NCBI RefSeq assembly: GCF_910596095.1 | Contig: NC_056539.1 | Span: forward strand, 13,712,501 to 13,776,500 | Direction of reading: 5' to 3' | From: Thunnus maccoyii | Taxonomy: Eukaryota > Chordata > Actinopteri > Scombriformes > Scombridae | DNA length: 64,000 nucleotides | Shown here: positions 14,701-26,888 of the stretch, one piece after another | How the letters are laid out: each line of letters starts with the position of its first letter | How positions within the stretch are numbered: the first letter of the stretch is position 1 | Made by a program: the position numbers and the translations under genes | Notes under the pieces: generated by a model | Told to the model about the DNA's origin: nothing | Databases searched by the model: none | Seen by the model: the letters and a program-made list of their open reading frames with translations, nothing else

Positions 14701-17700
14701 ACTTTCCATCTGCAAGCCCTGCGCACGTAAACAAATTACAAAAAAGCACATGCAAATCTATCACAAGTGATACACATTTCAAATGTGAAAATTTCAAAAT
14801 TGCACATGTGAATTTCATGCATTTCACATTTGATAAATTCACATAAAGTAAGCACATATGATTTCCATAATTTCACATGTGAAATGTAAGGTATTGCATG
14901 TGAAAACAGTAATTTCATTTCTAATATCACATGTGAAATGGCATTTTGCATGATAAATTCACATATGAGCATGTGCTTTTGTGAAAATGTGAAATTCATG
15001 TGTTTTTTTGTGAATTACAATCAATACTAAAGGCAATTAATAATCCAATAAAGTAGCAGCTTAAATCAGCAGCTCTATGGTCAAACTGACCTTTGGGACT
15101 GAAGATTTTTTAATTTTTTAACATTCTTTGCATGGCTTTAGCACTCTGGATTAGCCTCTTCCAACATATCACCATGTTCAGGTGAGTCATTTATGCCTGA
15201 AGTTGAAGATTTTGAGAGGATTATGAAGTGCACCGTCTGTAGTTGGGCCTGAGGTTGTGTTGCAGAATAGTTACTCTTGACTAAGCTTATAGGGTGGTCT
15301 CGTCAGTGGAACTTGGACCGACTGCCTTCAGGCAGCACCACCAAAACCCCTTTCCCCAAGAGTATAACTCCACACTTTGCTCACCCATGTGAAACAATAC
15401 TTTCACAATACCACAGGAGTTTGATTGTTGGCGACAAGTTATATAATGCCAGGAATTACAGACTAGCATGCAAATGCTAAATCCTCCTCTCTTTCTCCTG
15501 AGAAGTGGATGAGACGGACTATATCTGCAGGCTTCACTCTGGCTCCCCAGCTTTGTGCTACAGAGACGCTCTCCTTTCTCCCCCTGACTTGGGTGATAAT
15601 CCTGACACGCACTGTCTGCATTTTTTACTGTACGTGTTTAAGCGCATTTGCAGAGCATTTATCTCTCCAATGTAAACCAATTTGGCTATAAGGGCCTTGG
15701 GCCAAGGCAAGGCGCTGAAGGGAAGAAAGGAAAACTCAAACCTAGCAGATGTGCAGAGAGGGGAGGATGGGAGAGTTGGCGAGGATGCGGGGGTTGATGA
15801 ACAACTGAATGCAGCAAAAGAGGGAAAGCGGAACCGTATGGGAGAAAAAGAGTGTCCCTTGTCCGAAGGGTAAGCCTTTGAAACTTGGGATAGGGGCCTT
15901 TAAAGCCGATAGAACGTGGATCACTGAATTGTTGAGTCACAGAATCTGAGAAAATCATACAGAGCTAGCAGTTAATCCTGTCATAGTGAAATCAGTGGGC
16001 ATACTTTGGGCTTCCCAGCCCCTTCTGAAAAAAATTTGGTGCCTGCTGTATTGACAGAGCTGCTGTTTGATACCGCCTATACACCTGTATCAGCTGTCTG
16101 TTAATCTGCCTTCCCCTCCTCCCACTAGTCCTCCACAGCACGTCGCCTTTGCTGGTAGTAATGGCTGATGAAATGGACCAAAGACCTAAAAGCTGCCAAT
16201 CTTGCTGCTTCTTGATGTCTCCTGTAAGTGGCTCTGGATGCATGCAGGCTGAACTTGTCACTTTGATCATCTGAAAGGCAGGAGCCCTGCTGTGTCAAAC
16301 ATTACTACCTGCAATTCTGTGTGGCCATAAAGACTATGGGCTCCTTGGTCCCTGAAATGGGACATTAAGACAGAATCATCCTAGTTTAGTTGGGGCGATA
16401 TCAAGGTGTTTTATTTGCTGGCACACGGGCATGGTCTGAATGTGTTCGGATGGCTTTTAAAGTACCTGATCTTATAGCCTAAGGTTCCTGTAAATGAGGT
16501 GTTTGCTGCTCTTATCAATGAGACGTTACAAGAGGCGAGCACCTTGGCCTGGCAGTGCTGTTGGATGGTTCTGCTGTACGATTACAACAGGCTGATCTTC
16601 GGCCAGATGCCCTCTTTCAGTTTCTAACTTCGTAAACTCTTTTGTTACTGTATGACACTTTCTTTCGCACTTTCTGGTATTAAATCTTGGATATGCCATC
16701 ATGAATACATCATGAAATTTAGAAAGTTGTCTTACAATGTCATCTATCATGCTGATAAGATTGTATATCACATAACATCAGGCAATGATGGAAAAAAGTA
16801 TTCATATCTTTCAGTCAAGTAGCAATGCCCTGCTAGAAGCTTGACTCTCTTCACTCGCCATTACTTCGTCTCTCTGGTGCACAATCAGCTTGTGTAAGCT
16901 TGTCAGCAGCGAGTGTTTTAATATGGGGGCTAAGTGAGAGCCACTAGAGTCAAGTATGACGATATTCAAATAAAAGCAATGAGCTGAAATCAGCTAAAAT
17001 TTGCAAAAAGCTGCATAATTGGGTGTTGATGACGAGTGGGATCAACAGTACTAGCAACCTTTTCACATTACAAGGAATCAGGTGGTTTAATTTGAAACAC
17101 TCATGTTTGCTTTAGCACTGACATAAATCATGAAGAGTTTGGCTTTGATGTAACTATATAGCTTTGGTCTGTAGTTCAGTGTCACATTAGCTCTCATAGT
17201 GTTCAAATAAATTGCCAAATGCTTCAGGTTTTAGTTCCAGAAAGGATCAAATATCAAAATATAACTTTTGATCTACCATGTTATGCATGGTGTATATGCA
17301 CACATGCACCATTCACAAACTCCCAAATATACACTACTACCGCACAAATACATATCTTGTGTTTCTGTATATATATATTTTCTTTGTGAGCTCATGTTCT
17401 TATGCAGGCTGTAAAAACAAATTTCCCTCCTGACACTTTATATTTATCCATCATTATCAGTGAATGAGCCCTTTGTAATCCTCAGTTATATGCAGATGTA
17501 TTCGACTATCATTTTGTCTTCTTGTTGCTGTTCAAGAAAAACACATTTTTGAAAGTTTCAAGTAAAAAACTGAGTTACCGTCCAGAAACTGGTTAATAGT
17601 GATGGAAGAATTCCTGTTAGATTAGATTTTATATTATAAACTGGTCAGATGCTATTTGTTATTTTTGTCATTTATGAAGGAGGGTTTACATTAATAAAAA

Positions 17701-19815
17701 TTAAAACATAAATGCTTTGTTAGCTGGAAATGACTCATTTTCATCCACAGTCTTTTTCCCAGACAGTTGACCCTAACAGCAAAAATCACATTACAATTAC
17801 ACACATTTTAAATTTACAAATGCCACATACAGTGTGTATGTGTGTTATGCTTGTAATATGCAAATGTTATCATGTGCATTAGGAGTGGATGTGGAAATCA
17901 TAATTTATAAATCAACATTTCTCTTTTAAATATTGTTTCTGCTTTGGTAGTATGTTACACTGCTTTATTTGGCAAACTGATAAATATTCTTTTGCACTGT
18001 ATGACTTGGGCCAGAATTAATTTTAATGTGTCAATAGTTGTGTTTTTTTCTCTGATCAGTTCAGATTCTATTCTGATCTTTGCTCTAAGGATAAATGTGA
18101 ATACACAGCTGTAAATACATAAATTAAAATACATGACTGCCAAATTGTGATTGGTAAATGTATTTAACAGGGCAGTTTGAGAGCTGAATTTGTGCGTGTG
18201 TATTTGTCATTGCTTCTGTCTCAGATCCTGAGGGATTTATGAACAATGTCAAGTTCCCTCTGAAGACCTGAGTCTCTTCACTGCCTCTTAAAGCTTAATG
18301 CTCCCTGACTGAGTGGCACAGCAAGAGCCACTCACTCTCTCTCTATGTGCCACAGATAATGCTAAGAACAACCTCTCAATTCCAGCTCTCCTCCTCGCCT
18401 TATGTGCCCTCCTTCCTCTACCGCACACACACGGCCATTTCCATTCTATGAGACGGCAGCGAAAACGTGGGCGATTGTAATGGAAAACACTAACATTGTC
18501 CCTAATGGCTTCCCATCCCAGGAGAGTTTTAAAACATATGTAAATTTATGTAAACCCAACAGAAACACATATTTACAATAGCACAGGGTAATCACAATAT
18601 GACGACATGGTGCGCTGGCCTTGTAGATGGAGGCGCCATGTGTCATTAGTCTCCTTTATTTCTTTTCTGTTTCTTGTTATGGCATCAATGCAACAATCAC
18701 TCACAGTAAGAATGAAAATGATCTGCGCTCATCTGTGGCACAGTGATGGAGAGGAAGAGGTGGAGGATAAAGACGAAGGTAAAGAAAGAGGTTTTGTGCA
18801 CAGCTGCTGGGTGCCTTAAGAGTGAAACACGCATTATAAACTTACTTCATTCAATATTTAACAACAGCAACAAAAAACAGTGGATCATCTTACCTGTACC
18901 TGAGTACGTAATTGGTGACTTGTATAATTCCAACATCTGAAAACAAATTCTATTCATTCATTTCTACTGTAGAAACAAACGACAACAGTGGTTCCTCTGT
19001 GAGAAATCAGTTACTTCACTTTATTCTTGGCTATCATTTGACATAAAGCTGTCAGGTCTTGTAAAGAGACAAACATGATCAAGTAAACAAAGCATTATTT
19101 TCCATATTCGTTATACTGTAAATTCTAATTTTCAAGATTTGCTGCATTTGGTTTTTGATAACATGAATTCAATTTCTTGAAGGTAATGCCTATTCATGCT
19201 ATATTGCATGAAATATTACAACAGTGCCAGTGGTGGGAAAACAGAACAAACAAATGGGATCCTGAATTCCTCAAAAAGAAGAAAAAAAAAAGAAAAAACA
19301 CCCCAACAAAAAACAATAAAGATCACATAATCATAAGTGTCAGACTCTCAACTCTAAAGCAAATTTTAAAAAAAACCCAAAATGTTAAGTTAAGGACAAT
19401 AGTTAAGTACAATACAAACAAAATGATTTGTTAAAATCTTGAGGTTTGTCAATCAATTACTTAAACTAAATTAGAAGTGCATCTTTTCTACATTAAAGCC
19501 CCGAAAAGCCAAAGTACAGAAAATGCTAGTTTATCTGTGTTGAACAGAGGAATAAAACAATATTAAATAACTAAATATTAAAGATTTTCAAATACTCAAC
19601 AACCTTTTCGAAAGCATTATTAATTGGGTTATCTCATATTCCAGTGTGTTTTAATGTGGTTAACAGCTCTCACATTATGTGCAGTTATTTCTTAAAAGAG
19701 CGGCTGCATCAAAATGATTTCAGAGACCGGCTTACTGTTAGTGTTTACTTTTACATGTTGTACCCAAAGTAAATTTAACCTCAGGGCCCTGAAGTTAGCA
19801 GCCCCACCTGTGGTC
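11760..19815. other. Gene-free spacer between dmbx1 and faah
   Basis: No exon was recognised. Frames of 60-90 codons here are isolated and unspliced. The stretch contains a TC microsatellite near 12590-12606, a GT-rich tract near 13040-13075, the inverted-repeat element at 14731-15019, and AT-rich DNA from 17 to 19.7 kb. Two blocks (12640-12730 and 13130-13290) contain GGATTA words, the preferred site of K50 homeodomains, and could be dmbx1 enhancers; this is inference only. Confidence 0.45.
14731..15019. mobile_element. MITE-like element built of CACATGTG palindromes
   Basis: The two ends are imperfect inverted repeats: AAATTACAAAAAAGCACATG on the left, and on the right the complement reads AATTCACAAAAAAACACATG. 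The inside is a series of short palindromes such as TTTCACATGTGAAAT and CACATATG. Such self-complementary DNA could fold into a long hairpin, as nonautonomous DNA transposons do. No transposase is encoded. Confidence 0.6.
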
Positions 19816-22800
19816 TCACTTTCTGCTCTGTTTAACCAGTTGTTCCACCTCCTTCATGAAGCGCAGGCAGAGCTCATCCTGCCACGGCAGGGCAACACAC
19901 TGCACTGCCACTGGCAAACCCTCACCTCCAGACACAGCCTGCGCAAACACAGAATGCACTCAGTCAAACAACCAGCATCCACAACTACCACAGTCTGCTG
20001 CCTCCACCTGCTGACCACCTATGGAACTACAGTCTGTTTTCAGACCTGTCACTGAAGTTTGGAATAATACACAGTCATGTAGTGTTCTCCAAAGTACAGC
20101 AGAAATGCCAAAAAAGATGTCTAGTTCCAGCTTCTCACACTGTATTTGAGGGTTTGCAGCTTTTATTTGTCTTATGTGATAGTAAACTGAATATCTTTAA
20201 GTTTTGGACTGTTGGTCAGTCAAAACAAGCAATATGAAGACGCCAACCTTGGATATTTTTACCGTTTTCTGACATTTCATAACGATTAAAAGATTAAATA
20301 AAAGATTAAATGACTAATCAAAAGCTAAACATCTGACTTACCAAGTAAAACAATTATTAGGTGCAGCTCTACATCAAAGGTCAGTATAAATTTATTTTAT
20401 GTCTCTTAAACATTTAAGCTTCTAGAAAAAAGCTTCACAGAGATGGTATTTATTAATGTTTTATAGTTGTACTATTATATTATAAAAGCCATTACTGTTA
20501 TGTATTTCAACCCATGCATTTAATCAGTCACCTCTCACTTACCTGTTTGAAGAGTCTGTCCCAGTAGTCCTGATAAAGTCCCTTATAGTGTCTGAGTTCC
20601 TCCTCATCCTCTGCTGTCACCGTGGAAACAGGAACAACACCAGCAGGAAAGGTGAGGAGATTGTAAATGAGTGTGTAAGCGGCACAACCTGGCAGGAGAG
20701 AAAAACACAAGAATGTGGTAGGACAAGGTGGCATCAACATTTGGTTCATTACCTCATTAGTTGATGTGTGGATATAGACTACACTCTTAATATGTGAAAG
20801 TGTTAAGGCCTCTGGTTTCATTGTTGCAAAGTTCAGGGAGAGATACTGCTGTCTTTAGCTATTTTTACAGATTCAGTGTCCCCAGACGATATATGACATA
20901 AATACATGAAAATTGAATCATACACCACTGTTAAAAACAGGAAAGCTACAGAGAGATTGCTTCCCAGCTCCCTGGCTACTACAGTAGTTAGTGTAGTGAT
21001 CTGCTTTTAATATCTGACCTAAGATTCACTTTGCAGAAAACATTGAGGACAACACTTTGTTTATTCTGTGACGGATGACAGATGGATGGACATTGTTATC
21101 TAATGTTCTTACACACAAAACCTATTCAGTGGACCGTACAGGTAAGCTTGCCGGGGTATAAGAAGTTGTAGGCTGGTCCGATCACAGGGCACAGCAGCAC
21201 ATCTATGTTGCATCTTCTCCAGTCTGCTATTGTTTCTTGAATGTAGTCCTAATGAAAACACAAGAGAATTCAGTTTCACCTATGCATTCAAATGTGCACA
21301 AGCATCATTAGCTGAAAGCCAACAGTACCTCAACAGCAGCGTGCTGCTTCCACAGACCTGGAACAGATCTAAAAACAAAGCAGACAAAGAATTATTAGCA
21401 ATTCCCCCCATCATGTATGATAATGTATCAAAGCCTGTCAACTTAAAGATTACTCTCTCACCCAACTCCACAAATAGCACTGAGTGCTTCAGACCCACGG
21501 GGAAACTGCAAAAGACAAACACAACATCAAACACACTTTAAGCTTTGTCCTAGCAAAACACACTAACTTTTTTGTCGAACAGCTGGCAAGGTCACTTTCA
21601 AACTAATACCATACTCAACAACACAAGAATAATTTTATCTGTATGCCTAATTGGCACGGAGGCATAATAAAATCAGGCAGTAACATGACAGAGCTGCATT
21701 ACGTGAACAAATAAGTCAGACAAGAAGGCGAGTCTATAAAAATGTGTGGCAGGATTTAAATGCTGAGATATGTGTGAATAATATTTTTGGTATTGCTCCG
21801 ATCCTGCAAATATTCCTGAGTTGGTGAAAGCATGATCAGTCTATTTTTTGTGTGTTGTCCAAAGTTTTGTCCACTGTCAAAAATAACACCCAGGTTCTAT
21901 GCAAGAGGAAAAGTTGTGACATCCAGTCTCTCATATCAGCTAAGCAGCTCTGTAGTTTGGCCAGCTTGTTGTAAAGAGTTATAAAACTGTGTGTCATCTG
22001 CATAACAGTGAAATGAGATGAAACTGTGACATATGATATGAACTAATGGCAGCACATATAGTGTAAAGTAGGAAAAAAAGTGTTGCACACTCTGACTCCA
22101 TATGCATTTCTCTTTTATTTGGATGACATTTTAGCCCTCAGGCTTTCTTCAAGATCAACAATCAATTGTCAATCAACAATCAATCTTCCTGCTTTTGAGT
22201 CTGCTTCCAGTGATCAGCACCTCCCTACAGCCCTTGGTGTGCATTATTTTTCCACTACTACGACTACTTTCTGCACATATAGTGAAAACAGCACTGGTCC
22301 AAGAATTGATCCTTTGAGGTATATTACATGTTGCAGCTACAAAAAACATGCCAAACAGATGAGTTTTTGTTTGTCCCTGAGGAAAATGTTTTTTTCTTTT
22401 TTGTCTCCACTGACATACAGTATGTCTGTCACAGAAGGAGAAAACTCACCAGAGGCTTGAGGAGGAAGGAGAGGGTTTTCTTCAACCAATTAGGAAGACA
22501 GTAAGGGAAAACCTGTGATATGAGACAGGGGTCCAGAGGGCCGCCCTCCCTAAAACAGAAACTGAGCGCTGAAAACTGTATGGTCTTTTGTGAACAGACA
22601 GGACTTTGCTAACAGAGGTTCCATTGTGGAAATTTCTGAAGACAATATATAGAGCATACATTTCACACAAAGACATTCAAATAAAATGGTGGATAGTAAA
22701 TATAGTGTGCTATATAGTAAATAGAGAGGGATTTCGGTCACGGCAACATTCTAACTAATATCATTAGTTGCAGCCCTAGTGACTGCAGGACAGATTGAAA

Positions 22801-25800
22801 GGATAGAGAAATCATTTTCTAAATTCAAGAGTAAGAATGATAGAATATAAAACAACAAAAGTATGTATTATCTGACACTTAAATTTTGCACAATTATCAA
22901 ATTACTTAAGTATTGACACTGCATTGATTAAATAACTGGCATCTTAAAAGGGAACTTCGACTCACAGTTTTTGCAGCAGGGTGGTAGCTCCGTCTGCCAG
23001 GATACCCTTCATCATGAGTTCAGTTGCAGTGTGTCTGATCCTCAGAGGAGTGTAGGGCACCAACTACATGCACAAATGACAAAGAGGGGAAAAAAACCCC
23101 ATCAAAAACAAATGTCTCCTGCCACATATTTTACATGGGTGTAGATCATATAGAACGTGCATGTCTGTGTAGTCTGGTCTTACAGTGTGTCCTGCTTGCT
23201 CTAACAGAGCTTTGACCTCTCTGATGCCTCGGGCCATGCTTGGAGACGGTTGTGTATAGCCATCACTTTCTAGGTAACCAATCCTCAGAGGTTTGGAGCT
23301 CTTGTACATCTGAGGGAGACATTTAAGTGGAAACACATATATTTCTTGTTATACAACTAATAATCATTTGTGGATACAGGGTTTTTCTGTTTTTCTCAAG
23401 GCTTTAATTAAGACACAATTAAGAAATGGGTTGTCAGAAGGCCAGATCCAGGATTTGTTGTAAAAACATGATGAGCCTGTGATGTGCCTTTATGTTTCCA
23501 CTGCACCTTCACCATGTAGGTGACTCATCTAATTATCATCACAGCAGTGCATTTCCCCTAGAGAAAACATCTAGGGTACAAACAACAAGCAGGAAACGTC
23601 AAGGGACTTAACACCACCATGAGAGATTTACACCAAACAAAACTTTCAAATGGAAAAGGAGGGAAAGGAAGGAAGGAGATGCACCTTTAATTTCAAGTTC
23701 ATCTGTGTGTCATTACACATATTACCAACAGAGGTTGGTAACAGAGGTTGGTAATATGTGGCTGCAGGGATTTGCTTCTATTCAGTCTCAAGAATATTAG
23801 TCAGGTTGAACATTGATGTTGGGTGATAAGGTCTGGCTCACAGTTGCTGTTCCAGTCCATCCCAAATCGTTTAGTAGGGTTGAGTAAAGTAACGTTGAGT
23901 AAAGTTCTTCCAAACCAATCAAGGAAAAACATTTCTTGATGGACCTGGCTTTGTGCACGGCAGAATTGTGATACTGAAATAGGAAAGTGCCTTCCCCAGA
24001 TAGTTGCCATTAAGTTGGAGGCACACTGTTAAATATTGTTGTATGCTGTAACATTAAATTCCCCTTAAAGATGCCCTGTGGAGTTATACAAAAAACTTAT
24101 ACAAAAAAAAAATTGTGTTTACTGTACATTCAGTGTTTCTCACCTAAACACATTGTGTGCTTTCTGTGCTTCTGCTTTCTGAGTTCTAACAAATGTGTAG
24201 AATGCATTTCCTACTTCATAACATATTTGCAAAGCCAATTTTTCGATATTCAAAACTGTGCATTGTTTACATCCATGTTTGCCTCTTCACTGCCTTTGTT
24301 GGTGCATTGCTACATATGTTGGTGCGTTCCAGCCAACTGTTGATCAGTGGAATAACATAAAACCAGTGGCAGTATGTGAATCACGTTACTCGTGTGTGTG
24401 TGTACAATACAAGCAAATCAGGGACCAACTCATATTTGCTCACATTGCTCCATAGCACTACTAGTAGTCAAAAACTCCACAGGGTACCTTTAATCAGAAG
24501 TAAGGGGCCTTGCTCATACTAAGAAACATAGCACCAGACCAGTGTACACCAAATATGTGGGTGTCCACAAACATTTAGCTGTGTAGTGTATATCCTTTAA
24601 AAAAATCCAATCTAATGTGAAATGCAAAAACAATACTGGGCAATAATATGAATCCCTTAGAGGAGGACACACCTGCTCATTAAAAGGTACAGGTGGAACA
24701 GTGGGGTCCAGGGTAAACATATGGTCACAGAGCAGAGCCTGCATACAGAGAACCAGACTGTCCACATCCTTGGCCATGGGTCCAGGAGATGACAGCACTA
24801 ATATAATGAGAAAGAGTCAATCAAATCTTGCTGAAGACACGTGTAGTGCTGCAAGATAATGATGATTTAAGTGTAACTTACCTGACTTTTGCCCTCGATA
24901 AATGGGGCTCACACCCTGTACACTAACCAAGACACAAAGAAACACAATATCTTAATAAATTAAAGATAAATGCCTAGTGTAAAGTGTTATGACTGTTAAA
25001 TGGTAATCAATAAAACTGGCTGAATGGCACTCACCTTAGCCGACCTGCTGTTGGCTTGAAGCCACAGATCCCACAGAATGAAGCAGGAATACGGATGCTG
25101 CCCCCTATATCAGAACCTAAACCAAGTAGGGAGCCTCCTCCCCCGATGAGAGCCCCCTCCCCACCAGACGAACCTCCAGAGGTCTTCTGGAGGTTGTGGG
25201 GGTTCACCGTCTGCCCATAGATGGGGTTACTGCAGTCATAACTGGAGGCAATAAAAGAGAAAGAGAGATGAGCAAAGAGCATTATTGTTTTTGCATGTGT
25301 AAAAAAACATATATTACCCAGATAGCAAAATTGCTGTGGCCCATATCCAACCCACACCCGACACTTTTATGTGGCCCACATACCGCATGGAATGATGGCA
25401 CTTGGGCGGTCCGCTCCTGTTTGCCAGATCCGGGCCACAAGCAAACCATAGCAATGCCACATGTAAACCAAAAACTAAACAAATAAACCAGATCTGGCCC
25501 ACATCTGGACCACAGTTCATTTTTATTCTGGCCCTGATCGGGCCCACATTCCTGTGGTGACTATGCCATACAATTGCCAAAAGTGGGCCAAAGTTGTTGT
25601 ATAGTATTTAGGCCATATTTGCCATATCATATGTCGGCCACTTTAGGTTCACATCAAGTCAAGCCAGTGCTTACTGTGCCGTATCTTTGTCAGAATTGGC
25701 CTAGGTATGTTTTAAGATAACCGGGCCACATTTGCTGCACCATATGTGGGCCACTTTTGGTTTACACCCACATTAACTATTGTCGCCTGTGCCAGATCTT

Positions 25801-26852
25801 TGCCAAAGGCGGCCCACATTTGTTTTGTGATATTTGGGCCATATTCACATGGGCGACTTTAGGGTCACATCCAGTTTACACATCGCCAAGAGCACCGCAT
25901 CTTTGCCCAAAATTTGTTGTGGGATATTTGGGCCATATTTGTTATTTTACATGTAGGCCACTTCAGGCTCACATCCATTTTGTCCGGGTCAGAAGAAGGC
26001 CAGCAGTGCCGCATCATTGCCTGAAGTGGCCCACTTCCATATGCTATCTGGGTATCCTTGGTGCTAGATAAATATAATTGCATTAGTGCACATTTTGTCA
26101 TAACTTGAAATTGAGAAATTCTTTACTTTAGTAGGCCTTGGGGCAGGTTGGTTTTCACAAAGGGAATAGCTCCTTGTCTCTTCAGAACTTCAACAAGCAC
26201 ACAGTCCTGCTGAGCTGGCTGCTCCAGTTTGATGATGACACCACAAGAAGAGTCATGATTCTTGTGTTGAAATATGAAAACAGGCAAAGAGAGTGGCGTT
26301 AGATAAGGGTACATTAAAGACATAAACCTGAACTACATTAAGAACGCCGTAATAGTAGTTTGCCATACCATATTTGGAAATCCTGTAAGTATAATTGCCA
26401 TTCAGTGATCATGAAGGTAATACATGACCACAAATTACCTTGTATGCAAAGTTTTCTTTGATGCTAACTGGAACTCCATACAAGAGACCGTCCTTGTTGG
26501 AGCCAACAGTTTTCAGCTGGTCAAAACTCTCCAGCAAAATCCCTGTGCAGCAGTTTAGCTTTTTGTTTACATTGATAGTCTGTGGGAAAGGAAAAAAAAA
26601 CTGTAATCTAAAAGTGACACCAATTTAAAGATTAATCAGAGAAGTCAGTGAAGGTTAAAATAGATTATTTATTTCTGCATTTTCAGTGTTGGCCTGTGAT
26701 GAATGAGCTGCGTTTGGTATTGAACCTTTTCCAAGTAAGAGTAAAATACATCCTCAGGTCTCAGTGAGCCTTCCTGTAGTTGCTTTGTCAACTCAGACAG
26801 GGACAACGTCAAAATGAGAGACGGGTCGGTCATGGGATGCTGGAAGAGCAGT

Positions 26853-26888
<36 letters not shown>

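Noticed and set aside
22080-22460. 126-codon frame containing YLDDIL, like a reverse-transcriptase motif
   Set aside because: The surrounding residues do not fit any RT motif order, and the frame spans the border of a short noncoding insertion and a faah exon on the other strand.
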